Shown: positions 25,765 to 35,190, counted from the first letter of the stretch. The stretch is 64,000 nucleotides of DNA from Actinacidiphila bryophytorum (GCF_016916835.1 NZ_JAFFIX010000001.1:124001-188000), one strand, 5' to 3'. Notes: a model not told the origin generated them from the sequence alone. Translations and numbers: made by a program.

Positions 25765-27084
25765 TCACCCTACGGGGCGATCGCGCGGGCCCGGCAGTGC
25801 GGCGCCCAGACCGCGCCCCGCACGCAGCCTGCTGCGCCCCTGGGCGTCCGCGTCGCCGCCCCTGCCGGGCTGCTCGGGCACCCGGGAGGCGAAGGCGTCG
25901 CCGTCGGGCTTGCCGGGCGCCGTCAGGATCTGCGAGACCGGCCCGTGCGCGGTGACCGGCACCCCCGTGGTGCGGCGCAGCGCCGCCAGGTCGGCAGGCG
26001 CCGGCGGCCGCTCCTGCTCGTCCTGCGGCCTGCGGGCGCGGTAGGCCGCCCGGTAGGACGCGGGGGAGGAGCCGAGCTGCCGCCGGAAGTGGCCGCGCAG
26101 CGCCACCGGGGAGCGGAAGCCGCAGCGGCCCGCGACCTCGTCCACCGAGTAGTCCGACGTCTCCAGCAGCCGCTGTGCCTGCAGCACCCGCTGGGTGATC
26201 AGCCACTGCAGCGGTGCGCTGCCGGTCAGCGACCTGAAGCGGCGGTCGAAGGTCCGCCGGCTCATGTACGCGCGCGCGGCCAGCGCCTCGACGTCGAACT
26301 GCTCGTGCAGGTGCTCCAGCGCCCAGGCGACGACCTCGGCCAGCGGGTCGGCGCCGATCTCCTCGGGTAAAGACCTGTCCAGGTGCCGCTGCCCGGTCTG
26401 CCAGTCGGCCCGCCGCGGCGGTACGACCAGCCGCCGGGCCAGCGCGGCCGCGGCCTCGCCGCCGTGGTCGGTGCGCACCACATGCAGGCACAGGTCGATT
26501 CCGGCCGCGGTGCCGGCCGACGTCAGGACGTCGCCGTCGTCCACGAACAGCTCCCTGGGGTCCACGTGGACCGACGGGTAGCGCTTGGCGAGGGTGGGCG
26601 CGTACATCCAGTGCGTGGTGGCCGGCCTGCCGTCCAGCAGGCCTGCCGCCGCCAGCACGAAGGCGCCGGTGCACAGGCCGATGATCCTGGCGCCCTCCTC
26701 GTGCGCCCTGCGGATCGACTCCAGGGCCTCGGGCGGCGGCGCCTGGGAGATCGAGCGCCAGGTCGGCACGACCACCGTGCCGGCCCGGGAGAGCGCCTCC
26801 AGGCCGTAGGGGGCGGTCAGTTCGAGGCCGCCGGTGGTGCGCAGCGGCCCGTCCTCGCCGGCGCAGACCAGCAGCCGGTAGCGGGGGACTCCCGCGTCCT
26901 GGCGGTCTATGCCGAAGACGGACAGCGGTATGGAGCTCTCGAAGATCGGGCCACCGCTGAAGAGCAGCACGGCCACCACTTCGGGCCGCCGGCGCGCGGA
27001 GAGCTTACGGATGGCGCGAGGTGATGCCGATGCTGCTTGCGACGGGCTCTCCGTCGCCGTACCGGAACCGGACTCCTGGCTCAT
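25765..27084 (-). CDS. adpA: AraC-family developmental regulator AdpA (TTA-containing)
   Basis: A 439-aa regulator of morphological differentiation and secondary metabolism. The N-terminal DJ-1/PfpI-like dimerisation domain (about 38-210) includes [20 protein letters not shown] and the [11 protein letters not shown] elbow. The C-terminal AraC double HTH (about 245-345) includes [19 protein letters not shown] and [20 protein letters not shown]. Codon 239, between the domains, is a TTA leucine codon (26368-26370), as in known adpA genes, making translation dependent on the bldA tRNA. ATG 27084 matches the expected N terminus; in-frame sequence continues to 27333 without a better start. The tail after about 345 is long and probably disordered. 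Confidence 0.96.
   Translation of the reverse strand: MSQESGSGTATESPSQAASASPRAIRKLSARRRPEVVAVLLFSGGPIFESSIPLSVFGIDRQDAGVPRYRLLVCAGEDGPLRTTGGLELTAPYGLEALSRAGTVVVPTWRSISQAPPPEALESIRRAHEEGARIIGLCTGAFVLAAAGLLDGRPATTHWMYAPTLAKRYPSVHVDPRELFVDDGDVLTSAGTAAGIDLCLHVVRTDHGGEAAAALARRLVVPPRRADWQTGQRHLDRSLPEEIGADPLAEVVAWALEHLHEQFDVEALAARAYMSRRTFDRRFRSLTGSAPLQWLITQRVLQAQRLLETSDYSVDEVAGRCGFRSPVALRGHFRRQLGSSPASYRAAYRARRPQDEQERPPAPADLAALRRTTGVPVTAHGPVSQILTAPGKPDGDAFASRVPEQPGRGGDADAQGRSRLRAGRGLGAALPGPRDRPVG
26368..26370 (-). promoter_or_regulatory. TTA codon in adpA (bldA control point)
   Basis: The minus-strand codon TTA encodes Leu239 in the interdomain segment DRSLPEE. Leu-TTA is read by the bldA tRNA, which in Streptomyces matures late, so full-length AdpA appears only when charged bldA tRNA is available. 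Confidence 0.9.
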
Positions 27085-27856
27085 GGAGCTCAAGCCCCCC
27101 TCGAATCGACGCGTCGTCACCTCGGTCCTGCACGTTTCCCCCGCGAGGCCACCCATGATCAAATCTACTGCGTCAGGTGGGGCGTCAGTGACACCTTTGG
27201 CACCTGACGCTAAGTCGACAAGACAACGTGGCGTAAAGCATTCGATCACGAAGCGTTTCACTCGTGGCGCCCGGAGGGAAGTACGCCTCCCGTCACTTCG
27301 GCCACGCAGTGCGTCATCCGCGACACGCCGCATCGTAGAACCGCAGGTGGCAGAGGTGTTAGCGGGCGGGAATCCGAACGGGGGCGCAGGGCCGAGAAGT
27401 TGGCCGAAAAACGCCGTTCAGGAGCTGGATGCGCGTAAAAGGCGCCGGGGGGTGCGCCGGGCGTCCGTACGGTGGTCGCACAATCGTGCGGCCGAAGGGT
27501 TCATTCCGGTGGATATCCCGTGGTCGCAGTGGGTATGAGCCGGTTGCGGCGCGCGGCCGCCCGCGGGTGACTCCGATGCGCCCCCGGGATGCTCCGGTGC
27601 GCCGCGGCGTGCAGCCGGTTGGCGGGATGGCGTTGCGCTCTCGCCGCCGCTCCGGCATTCTCCTGGGAACTCCGGGTACGCGGCCTGTGAAGCGACCGCC
27701 GGATCTGTGCAGGCGGACGTGGCAGCCGTACTCTGGAGGGAGTGGGACGGGAAGTGGCGAACTGGCCCAAAACGGCCGATCCGGCGTCCCGCCCCGCACG
27801 CACCGTCCTGTCCGCTGCTCGGCGCGTCAGCGCCGCCCTCGCCGAGAATCCGCATC
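27085..27856. other. Long adpA upstream region
   Basis: No gene is credible in these 772 bp; short frames on both strands are Arg/Gly/Pro-rich. The stretch at about 27155-27270 is noticeably richer in A/T than the surroundings and probably contains the adpA promoter and 5' leader. A 9-bp inverted repeat GCGTCAGGT (27170-27178) / ACCTGACGC (27202-27210) lies 86-126 bp upstream of the adpA start and is a candidate regulator site or leader hairpin. I looked for the AdpA consensus TGGCSNGWWY and found only imperfect matches. Confidence 0.55.
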
Positions 27857-28378
27857 ATGGCCGGTCATGACTTCCCCGAGCCCGCCGATCGCAGGCCGCT
27901 CGCCGAATCGGCGGCTCTGCCCGAGCAGGCCCCAGCCCTGAGCCACGCGTGTGACCCGGCGTTCCGGCACGGCGTGGTGGTGGGCTTCGACGGTTCCGTT
28001 TCCAGCGAGCGCGCGCTCTCGTACGCCATCGGCATGGCCCGCAGGACGCGTTCCGCGCTGATCATCGTGCATGTCGCCAACCGGCTGCCGGCCACCGTGT
28101 GGGCGGGCTGCGAACCGCCGGTCTTCGTCGACGTCCCCGACCACCGCACCGAGGTGCTGGGCCTCGAACTGGCCTGCGCCGACCACCTCGCCGAGATCTC
28201 CTGGGTGCTGGTCGAGCGCGGCGGCGACATCTGCCACGAGCTGGAGGAGGTCGGCCGGGAGTACGAGGCCGACGCCATCGTCGTCGGCGGCACGCACGGG
28301 CTCGCGGGCCGGATCTTCGGCTCGGTCGCCGGGCGGCTGGCCCGGCGGGCGCAGCGGCCCGTGGTGGTCATCCCGTAG
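27857..28378 (+). CDS. Universal stress protein (UspA family)
   Basis: A 173-aa soluble protein with a single USP domain starting at about residue 35 (VVVGFDGSVSSERALSYAIG). It ends with the ATP-binding signature GGTHGLAGRIFGSVAGRLAR followed by PVVVIP, i.e. the G-x2-G-x9-G-S pattern of ATP-binding members. Such proteins help cells survive starvation and other stresses. ATG 27857 is used; the open frame extends upstream only as Arg/Pro-rich sequence. It runs away from adpA and converges with glmS across a strong terminator. Confidence 0.88.
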   Translation: MAGHDFPEPADRRPLAESAALPEQAPALSHACDPAFRHGVVVGFDGSVSSERALSYAIGMARRTRSALIIVHVANRLPATVWAGCEPPVFVDVPDHRTEVLGLELACADHLAEISWVLVERGGDICHELEEVGREYEADAIVVGGTHGLAGRIFGSVAGRLARRAQRPVVVIP

Positions 28379-28403
28379 CGGGCCGTTTCTTCTTCGGAAA
28401 GTG

Positions 28404-28441
28404 AAGGGTGGGGGCCGGTCCTGAGACCGGCCCCCACCCTT
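28404..28441. terminator. Bidirectional terminator between usp and glmS
   Basis: A perfect 17-bp stem AAGGGTGGGGGCCGGTC (28404-28420) pairs with 28425-28441 over a CTGA loop, between convergent stops. Confidence 0.9.
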
Positions 28442-28478
28442 CGGTGCGGCTGCTCGTCCTCGGCTGCGCCGAGGTGCC

Positions 28479-30293
28479 CTACTCGACCGTGACGGACTTC
28501 GCCAGGTTGCGCGGCTTGTCGATGTCGCGGCCCAGGGCGAGGGCGGTGTGGTAGGCGAAGAGCTGCAGCGGGATGCCCATCAGGATCGGGTCCAGCTCGT
28601 CCTCGTTCTTCGGCACCACGATGGTGTGGTCGGCCTTCTCCTGCTCCTGGTGCGCCACCGCCAGGATCCGGCCGCTGCGGGCCTTGATCTCCTCCAGGGC
28701 GGCGCGGTTCTTCTCCAGCAGGTCGTCGTCCGGCACGATCGCCACCGTCGGCATCGACGGGTCGATCAGCGCCAGCGGCCCGTGCTTGAGCTCGGAGGCC
28801 GGGTAGGCCTCGGCGTGGATGTAGCTGACCTCCTTGAGCTTCAGCGACGCCTCGCGGGCCACCGGGTAGCCGCGCACCCGGCCGATGAAGAGCATCGAGC
28901 GGGCGTCGGCGTACGCCTTCGCCAGCTGCTTGATCTCCGGCTCGGTCTTGAGGATCTCCTCGATCTGGGCCGGCAGCTTGCGCAGCCCCTCGATGATCCG
29001 CTTGCCGTCGGTGACCGACAGGTCACGCACCCGGCCCAGGTGCAGCGCCAGCAGCGCGAAGGCGACCACGGTGTTGGTGAAGCACTTGGTGGACACCACG
29101 CACACTTCGGGGCCCGCGTGCACATAGGTGCCGCCGTCGGCCTCGCGGGCGATGGCGGAGCCCACGACGTTGACCACGCCCAGCACCCTGGCGCCCTTGC
29201 GCTTCAGCTCCTGGACGGCCGCCAGCACGTCGTAGGTCTCGCCGGACTGGGACACGGCCACGTAGAGGGTGTCCGGGTCGACCACGGGGTTGCGGTAGCG
29301 GAACTCGGACGCGGGCTCCGCGTCCGCGGGGATACGCGCCAGCTCCTCGATCAGGCCCGCGCCGATCTGGCCCGCGTGGTAGCTGGTGCCGCAGCCCAGG
29401 ATCTTGATCCGCCGCACGCTGCGCGCCTCGCGCGCGTCCAGGTTCAGCCCGCCCAGGTGCACGGTCGCGAAGCGGTCGTCGATCCGCCCGCGCAGCACCC
29501 GGTCCACGGCCTCGGCCTGCTCGAAGACCTCCTTGTGCATGTACGTGTCGTGGCCGCCCATGTCGTACGACTCGGCCTCCCACTCCACCGTGGTCGGCGT
29601 CGCCGTGGTCTGCGAGCCCTCGGTGGTGTACGTGCGGAAGTCGTCGGCCTTGAGGGTGGCCATCTCGCCGTCCCCGAGGGTCACCACCTGCCGGGTGTGG
29701 GCGACCAGCGCGGCCACGTCCGAGGCGACGAACATCTCCTTCTCGCCGATGCCCAGCACCACCGGGGAGCCGTTGCGGGCGACGACGATCCGGCCGGGGA
29801 AGTCCTGGTGCAGCACCGCGATGCCGTAGGTGCCCTCGACCGACCGCAGCGCCTCGCTGACCTTCTTCTCCAGCGTCTCGGCGGCGGACCTGGCGATCAG
29901 GTGGGCCAGCACCTCGGTGTCGGTCTCCGAGGCGAAGACGACGCCCTCGGCGGACAGCCGGATACGCAGCTCGGAGGCGTTGTCGATGATGCCGTTGTGG
30001 ACGACGGCGACCTTCTCGTCCGCGTCCAGGTGCGGGTGCGCGTTGAGGTCGCTGGGCGCGCCGTGGGTGGCCCAGCGGGTGTGGGCGATGCCGGTGGTGC
30101 CGGCGAAGCGCTTGGGGATACGCGACTCCAGCTCGCGCACCCGGCCCTTGGCCTTGACCGTACGCAGCTCGCCCGACTTGCCGGTGATGACGACGCCGGC
30201 CGAGTCGTAACCGCGGTACTCCAGTCGCTGCAGCCCTTCGAGCAGCAGCGGCGCCACGTCACGCTTGCCGATGTATCCGACGATTCCGCACAT
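28479..30293 (-). CDS. glmS: Glutamine-fructose-6-phosphate aminotransferase (isomerising)
   Basis: A 604-aa cytoplasmic enzyme making glucosamine-6-phosphate, the first step to UDP-GlcNAc for cell wall. The glutaminase domain (1-about 235) begins MCGIVGYIG, with Cys2 as the nucleophile, and contains LEYRGYDSAG and HTRWATHGAPSDLNAHPH. The two SIS isomerase domains (about 280-604) include GCGTSYHAGQIGAGLIEE, SQSGET and the C-terminal LAKSVTVE. Length is normal. ATG 30293 is the natural start given the Cys2 requirement. It is 97 bp downstream of a small conserved gene and close in time to hexosamine and chitin genes in this window, but no shared regulatory site was found. Confidence 0.97.
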   Translation of the reverse strand: MCGIVGYIGKRDVAPLLLEGLQRLEYRGYDSAGVVITGKSGELRTVKAKGRVRELESRIPKRFAGTTGIAHTRWATHGAPSDLNAHPHLDADEKVAVVHNGIIDNASELRIRLSAEGVVFASETDTEVLAHLIARSAAETLEKKVSEALRSVEGTYGIAVLHQDFPGRIVVARNGSPVVLGIGEKEMFVASDVAALVAHTRQVVTLGDGEMATLKADDFRTYTTEGSQTTATPTTVEWEAESYDMGGHDTYMHKEVFEQAEAVDRVLRGRIDDRFATVHLGGLNLDAREARSVRRIKILGCGTSYHAGQIGAGLIEELARIPADAEPASEFRYRNPVVDPDTLYVAVSQSGETYDVLAAVQELKRKGARVLGVVNVVGSAIAREADGGTYVHAGPEVCVVSTKCFTNTVVAFALLALHLGRVRDLSVTDGKRIIEGLRKLPAQIEEILKTEPEIKQLAKAYADARSMLFIGRVRGYPVAREASLKLKEVSYIHAEAYPASELKHGPLALIDPSMPTVAIVPDDDLLEKNRAALEEIKARSGRILAVAHQEQEKADHTIVVPKNEDELDPILMGIPLQLFAYHTALALGRDIDKPRNLAKSVTVE

Positions 30294-30390
30294 GTGCCGT
30301 CCGTCCCTCTCCGTCGTCCTCTGGCGGCCCGTAGGCCGGGTGTGCCCTGTCCTGCTGTCCTGTCCTGCTGCCCTGCGGCTCTTGTGCTCC

Positions 30391-30747
30391 TCAGCCGTAG
30401 ACGATGCGGCGCAGCTGCCGCTGGGAGAGCGCGGCGGGGGCGACCGCCCGGTGCGGCAGCTCCTCGCCGATCCGCTCGAAGATCTCCGCGTTGACCAGGC
30501 CCTTCGCCTGGAGCTCGCGGTGTCTGCGGCGGACGTACTCCTCGGTCGTCTCGTCGAAGTACGCCAGGACGTCCAGCACCACCCGGGATGCCTCGCCGCG
30601 GTGCAGCGGCGTGGTGCGCACCAGGTGGTCGATCAGGTCTTCGTAGGAGGTCCGGCGTTCGAGCACCCGTTGATACTGGTGTGATGATCTTCGGTTTGCA
30701 AGAATCCTGCCCGATTCCGGGCAGGACGACAGGTCAAGAACGGCCAA
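30391..30747 (-). CDS. Small conserved actinobacterial protein upstream of glmS
   Basis: A 118-aa (or 91-aa) soluble protein. The body (SYEDLIDHLVRTTPLHRGEA, LDVLAYFDETTEEYVRRRHR, LSQRQLRRIVYG) is charged and helical, and I recall similar proteins encoded next to glmS in Streptomyces, with no known function. The start is unsettled. TTG 30747 gives the longer form but would place a perfect 8-bp hairpin (30706-30713 with 30718-30725) and a TTGACC -35-like sequence inside the coding region. GTG 30666 gives the shorter form, beginning VLERRTSY, with those elements upstream as promoter or leader. Neither start has a good ribosome site. Confidence 0.65.
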   Translation of the reverse strand: MAVLDLSSCPESGRILANRRSSHQYQRVLERRTSYEDLIDHLVRTTPLHRGEASRVVLDVLAYFDETTEEYVRRRHRELQAKGLVNAEIFERIGEELPHRAVAPAALSQRQLRRIVYG

Positions 30748-30876
30748 AGGGGTGACGCCCCGCTCGCGGCGCTGGGCGCTGCGGGCGGGGCGTCGGGCGG
30801 TTCGGGTACGGCGGTGGGGGTGCCGGCCTGGGGTGGGCGGGGCCGGCCGGGGTGGGCCGGGGTGGGCCGGGAGCGG

Positions 30877-32043
30877 TCAGCCGGTGAGCCCCAGCTCGCG
30901 GGCGATGAGCATCCGCTGCACCTCGCTCGTGCCCTCGCCGATCTCCAGGATCTTCGCGTCGCGCCACATCCGGGCCACCGGATACTCGTTCATGAAGCCG
31001 TAGCCGCCGTGGATCTGGGTGGCCTCGCGGGCGTTGGTCACCGCGATCTCCGAGGAGTACAGCTTCGCCACCGCCGCCTCCTTCTTGAACGGCTCCCCGT
31101 GCACCAGCCGGGAGGCGGCGTCCCGCCAGGTCAGCCGGGAGGTGTGCGCCCGCATCTCCATGTCGGCCAGCTTGAACTGGATCGCCTGGTTCGCGCCGAT
31201 CGGCCGCCCGAAGGCCTCCCGGCTCCTGGCGTACTCCAGCGACTCGTCAACGCAGCCCTGCGCGAGACCGGTGGCCAGCGCCGCGATGGCGATGCGCCCC
31301 TCGTCCAGGATGCGCAGGAACTGCGCATAGCCGCGGCCCATCTCGCCCAGCAGGTTCGCCGCGGGCACCCGGCAGTCGGTGAAGGACAGCTCCCGGGTGT
31401 CCGAGGCGTTCCACCCGACCTTGCTGTACTTCTTCGACACGGTGAAGCCGGGGGTGCCCGACGGCACCATGATCGACGAGATCAGCGGGCGCCCGTCGTC
31501 GGTGCGGCCGGTCACCGCCGTCACCGTGACCAGGCCGGTGATGTCGGTGCCCGAGTTGGTGATGAAGCTCTTGGTCCCGTTGATCACCCACTGGCCCGCG
31601 GCCTCGTCCAGCCTGGCCGTGGTGCGGGTGCCGCCCGCGTCGGAACCGCAGTCCGGCTCGGTCAGCCCGAAAGCGCCCAGCATCTCGCCCGAGCACAGGC
31701 GCGGCAGCCACTCCCGCTTCTGCTCCTCGGTGCCGAACCTGAACACCGGCATCGCGCCCAGTGACACCCCCGCCTCCAGGGTGATCGCCACCGAGGAGTC
31801 CACCCGGGCCAGCTCCTCCAGGGCGATGCACAGCGCGAAGTAGTCGCCGCCCATCCCGCCGTACTCCTCGGGGAAGGGCAGCCCGAACAGGCCCATCCGC
31901 CCCATCTCCCGCACGATCTCGTACGGGAACTCCTCCTGCTCGTAGAACCCGCCGATCTTCGGCGCGATCACATCCCGGGCGAACTCCGCCACGGTGGCGC
32001 GCAGCGCCTCGTACTCCTCGGACAGACGGTGGTCGATCGGCAT
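30877..32043 (-). CDS. Acyl-CoA dehydrogenase (leucine/branched-chain catabolism)
   Basis: A 388-aa FAD enzyme, last gene of the carboxylase operon. The signature AFGLTEPDCGSDAGGT and the C-terminal QIHGGYGFMNEYPVARMWRD are complete. The catalytic base is the expected Glu in EIGEGTSEVQR. It oxidises a short or branched acyl-CoA to the enoyl-CoA; with methylcrotonyl-CoA carboxylase and HMG-CoA lyase next to it, isovaleryl-CoA is the likeliest substrate, though 2-methyl-branched acyl-CoAs are possible. A similar dehydrogenase ends the equivalent S. coelicolor operon as I recall. ATG 32043 lies 2 bp after the HMG-CoA lyase stop, so translation is probably coupled. Confidence 0.9.
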   Translation of the reverse strand: MPIDHRLSEEYEALRATVAEFARDVIAPKIGGFYEQEEFPYEIVREMGRMGLFGLPFPEEYGGMGGDYFALCIALEELARVDSSVAITLEAGVSLGAMPVFRFGTEEQKREWLPRLCSGEMLGAFGLTEPDCGSDAGGTRTTARLDEAAGQWVINGTKSFITNSGTDITGLVTVTAVTGRTDDGRPLISSIMVPSGTPGFTVSKKYSKVGWNASDTRELSFTDCRVPAANLLGEMGRGYAQFLRILDEGRIAIAALATGLAQGCVDESLEYARSREAFGRPIGANQAIQFKLADMEMRAHTSRLTWRDAASRLVHGEPFKKEAAVAKLYSSEIAVTNAREATQIHGGYGFMNEYPVARMWRDAKILEIGEGTSEVQRMLIARELGLTG

Positions 32044-32045
32044 GG

Positions 32046-33125
32046 CTACTGCTCCCGGTGGGTGAGGGCGCGGACGGTACGGGACGGGCTGGGCCGCCCC
32101 AACTGCTCCGCCATCCAGACGCTTGTGGCGCTGAGGCGGTGGAGGTCGACCCCGGTGTCGATGCCGAGGCCGCTGAGCATCCACACCAGGTCCTCGGTCG
32201 CGAGGTTCCCGGTGGCGCTCTTGGCATACGGGCAGCCGCCGAGCCCGCCGGCCGAGGCGTCCACGACGGTCACACCGCGCTGGAGCGCGGCCAGCGTGTT
32301 GGACAGCGCCTGCCCGTAGGTGTCGTGGAAGTGCACGGCCAGGTGCTCCACCGCGATGCCGCCGCCGGCCGCGGCATCGGCCGGGCCGCCGGTCAGCTCG
32401 TCCAGCAGCGCCGTGACCTGCCCGGGCGTCGCCACCCCGATGGTGTCGCCCAGGCTCAGCTCGGTGCAGCCCATCGCGTACAGGCGGCGGGCGACCGCCG
32501 CGACCTGCCCGATCGGCACCGGCCCCTCCCAGGGGTCGCCGAAGCACATCGACAGATAGCCGCGGACCGTCGCTCCTGCCGCCCTGGCCCGCGCCACCAC
32601 CGGCTCGAACATCGCCAGCGACTCGTCCACCGTCCGGTTCAAATTCGCCCGCGCGAAGGACTCGGTGGCGCTGCCGAAGACCGCGATCTCCCGCACCCCC
32701 AGCTCCAGCGCCCGGTCCAGGCCCCGCTCGTTGGGCACCAGCACCGGCAGCCGTACGGCGGCGCCTCCTGCCCCCTCGCCGATGCCGGCGAGGTCGGCGA
32801 GCAGCGGCATCAGCTCGGCGGCGTCCGCGAGTTGGGGCACCCACTCGGGGTGCACGAAGCTGGTCGCCTCGATCGTCGTCAGCCCCGCGTCGGCCAGCCG
32901 GTGCACGAACTCCGCCTTCACCGCGGTCGGCACGGTCTGCTTCTCGTTCTGCAGCCCGTCGCGCGCGCCCACCTCGTGGATACGCACCCGCCGCGGCAGC
33001 CCGTCCGCCGGCACGGCCGCGGGCAGACCCAGGCCGAGCACCTCGGGCACGTCGGTGCCGCCGGCTGTCCCGGCCGAGGCGGCGGTCGCGGCCCCGGTCT
33101 GCGCCCCGGTCCGTGCCGCGGTCAT
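32046..33125 (-). CDS. Hydroxymethylglutaryl-CoA lyase
   Basis: A 359-aa enzyme that splits HMG-CoA into acetoacetate and acetyl-CoA, the last step of leucine breakdown. The HMGL-like TIM barrel begins after about 45 low-complexity residues with VRIHEVGARDGLQNEKQTVP, containing the catalytic Arg-Asp. It contains TSFVHPEWVPQLADA, the metal-binding HFHDTYGQ, and the signature GGLGGCPYAKSATGNLATED with the active-site Cys. Its ATG overlaps the stop of the biotin carboxylase gene by 4 bp (ATGA), and its stop lies 2 bp before the dehydrogenase. All members of the leucine pathway after transamination are therefore contiguous. Confidence 0.95.
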   Translation of the reverse strand: MTAARTGAQTGAATAASAGTAGGTDVPEVLGLGLPAAVPADGLPRRVRIHEVGARDGLQNEKQTVPTAVKAEFVHRLADAGLTTIEATSFVHPEWVPQLADAAELMPLLADLAGIGEGAGGAAVRLPVLVPNERGLDRALELGVREIAVFGSATESFARANLNRTVDESLAMFEPVVARARAAGATVRGYLSMCFGDPWEGPVPIGQVAAVARRLYAMGCTELSLGDTIGVATPGQVTALLDELTGGPADAAAGGGIAVEHLAVHFHDTYGQALSNTLAALQRGVTVVDASAGGLGGCPYAKSATGNLATEDLVWMLSGLGIDTGVDLHRLSATSVWMAEQLGRPSPSRTVRALTHREQ

Positions 33126-35182
33126 GACGCCTCCCCGGGGGTGCCGCCCGCCGGGTCCTGCATGGCCGCGCCGGGCGGGTCCGCGGGGGTGACCACGGCC
33201 AGCACCTGGTCCATCGCCACCGTCGACCCCGCGCTGACGTCGATCTCGGTCACCGTCCCGTCGTGCGGTGCGGTGATCACGTGCTCCATCTTCATCGCCT
33301 CCACCACCAGCAGGCTCTGCCCGGCCGTCACGTCGTCGCCCTTGGCGACCTTCACCACCGTGACCGTGCCCGGCATCGGCGCGGTCAGGGCGCCGCCGCC
33401 CGCGCCCAGCGCCGCACCCCGCAGGGCCGCGGCCACCGGGTCGTGGGGCTGCACCCACCAGCTCTCGCCGTCCCGGCCCAGCCACTGGCCGGCCCGGAAG
33501 AAGGTGTGCACCAGGTCACCGGTGTGCAGCTGCGCCCGCGGCCCGTCCAGGGTGATCCGGGCGGCTATGGCGGGGGCGTCGCCGATCCGCACCTGGCCCT
33601 GTCTGACCCGCACCGCGACCGGCTCGTGGCCCGGCACCCGCAGGTGGTGCACCGTCCAGGCCGCCTCGCCGCCGAGCCGCCAGCCGCTGGGCACCGAGAA
33701 GGGGTCGGTCCAGCCGCCTGCCCCGGGAGCCGGGGCCAGCGCCTCCTGCCGCAGCAGCGCAGCGGCCGCGTAGACCTCGTCGGGCACGCCGTCCGGCAGC
33801 AGCGCGGCGGCCTCCCGCTCGATCAGCCCGGTGTCCAGCTCGCCCGCCTCGACCGCCGGGTGCTCCAGCAGCCTGCGCAGGAAGGCCGTGTTGGTGTCGA
33901 GCCCCAGCACCACCGTTCCGGCCAGCGCGGCCCGCAGCCGCCGCAGCGCCGTCGCCCGGTCCGGCCCGTGGGCGATGACCTTGGCCAGCATCGGGTCGTA
34001 GGCGATGCCGACGTCGGTGCCTTCCCGCAGCCCCGAGTCGACCCGCACCCCCGGCCGCCCCGCCGGCTCGTGCAGCGCCAGCACCGGCCCCGCCGAGGGC
34101 AGGAAGTCCACCCGCCCGTCGGCCGCCCTGGCGGTCTCCGCGCAGATCCGCGCCTCCACGGCGTGCCCGTTCAGCCGCACGTCCTGCTGGCCGAAGTCCA
34201 GCCGCTCGCCGGCCGCCACCCGCAGCTGCCAGGCCACCAGGTCGAGTCCGGTGACCAGTTCGGTGACCGGGTGCTCGACCTGCAGCCGGGTGTTCATCTC
34301 CATGAAGAAGTACGCCGACGGGTCCGCCCCCGGCACGATGAACTCGACCGTCCCCGCCCCGGTGTAGCCGCAGGACCTGGCCGCCTGGACCGCCGCCTCG
34401 CCCATGGCCGCCCTGGTCGCCGGGTCGAGCAGCACCGAGGGCGCCTCCTCGATCAGCTTCTGGTGCCGCCGCTGCAGGGAGCACTCCCGCTCGCCCAGGT
34501 GCACCACCTGGCCGTGGGCGTCGGCCAGCACCTGGATCTCGATGTGCCGCGGCCGGTCGATCCACCGCTCGACCAGCAGTGTGTCGTCGCCGAAGGACCC
34601 CAGGGCCTCGCGCCGGGCCGCGGCGATCTCCTCGGGCAGCGCCGCCGGGTCCCGCACCAGCCGCATGCCCTTGCCGCCGCCGCCTGCCGACGGCTTGAGC
34701 AGCACCGGCAGCCCGATCTCCCGGGCGGCCTCGGCCAGTTCGGCGTCGGACAGCCCGCTGCCGCTGGAGCCGGGCACCACCGGCACACCCGCGGCCCGCA
34801 CGGTCTGCTTGGCCCGGATCTTGTCGCCCATCAGCTCGATCGCGGCGGCCGGCGGCCCGACGAACACCAGTCCCGCCTCGGAGCAGGCCCTGGCGAAGCC
34901 GGCGTTCTCGGCCAGGAAACCGTAGCCCGGGTGGACCGCTCCCGCGCCGGCCGCCACGGCGGCCCGCACCAGGTCGGCGGCCGACAGATAGCTTCCGACC
35001 CGCACCGCGGTGTCGGCCTCCCGTACGTGCCGCGCGCCGGCGTCGGCCTCGGTGAAGGCGGCGGCCGAGCGCACGCCCAGCTCGCGCAGGGTGCGGATGA
35101 TCCGGACGGCGATCTCGCCGCGGTTGGCGACCAGGACGGTGCCGAAGGGGGCGGCCCCCGTGGTGGGTGTACTGCTGGTCAT
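33122..35182 (-). CDS. Biotin carboxylase/biotin carrier subunit of methylcrotonyl-CoA carboxylase
   Basis: A 686-aa alpha subunit. The biotin carboxylase domain (about 12-460) begins TVLVANRGEIAVRIIRTLRE and contains the ATP-grasp glycine loop KPSAGGGGKGMR and EMNTRLQVEHPVTELVTGLD. A middle BT-like region is followed by the C-terminal biotinyl domain with VEAMKMEHVI, the Lys being biotinylated. With the beta subunit 8 bp upstream it carboxylates 3-methylcrotonyl-CoA; the operon partners HMG-CoA lyase and acyl-CoA dehydrogenase support this over propionyl- or acetyl-CoA. ATG 35182 begins MTSSTPTTG. The stop overlaps the next start by 4 bp. Confidence 0.93.
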   Translation of the reverse strand: MTSSTPTTGAAPFGTVLVANRGEIAVRIIRTLRELGVRSAAAFTEADAGARHVREADTAVRVGSYLSAADLVRAAVAAGAGAVHPGYGFLAENAGFARACSEAGLVFVGPPAAAIELMGDKIRAKQTVRAAGVPVVPGSSGSGLSDAELAEAAREIGLPVLLKPSAGGGGKGMRLVRDPAALPEEIAAARREALGSFGDDTLLVERWIDRPRHIEIQVLADAHGQVVHLGERECSLQRRHQKLIEEAPSVLLDPATRAAMGEAAVQAARSCGYTGAGTVEFIVPGADPSAYFFMEMNTRLQVEHPVTELVTGLDLVAWQLRVAAGERLDFGQQDVRLNGHAVEARICAETARAADGRVDFLPSAGPVLALHEPAGRPGVRVDSGLREGTDVGIAYDPMLAKVIAHGPDRATALRRLRAALAGTVVLGLDTNTAFLRRLLEHPAVEAGELDTGLIEREAAALLPDGVPDEVYAAAALLRQEALAPAPGAGGWTDPFSVPSGWRLGGEAAWTVHHLRVPGHEPVAVRVRQGQVRIGDAPAIAARITLDGPRAQLHTGDLVHTFFRAGQWLGRDGESWWVQPHDPVAAALRGAALGAGGGALTAPMPGTVTVVKVAKGDDVTAGQSLLVVEAMKMEHVITAPHDGTVTEIDVSAGSTVAMDQVLAVVTPADPPGAAMQDPAGGTPGEAS

Positions 35183-35190
35183 CACGGCCC

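Noticed and set aside
27395-27410. Possible AdpA binding site TGGCCGAAAA upstream of adpA
   Set aside because: It differs from TGGCSNGWWY at the required G, so it is not a convincing autoregulatory site.
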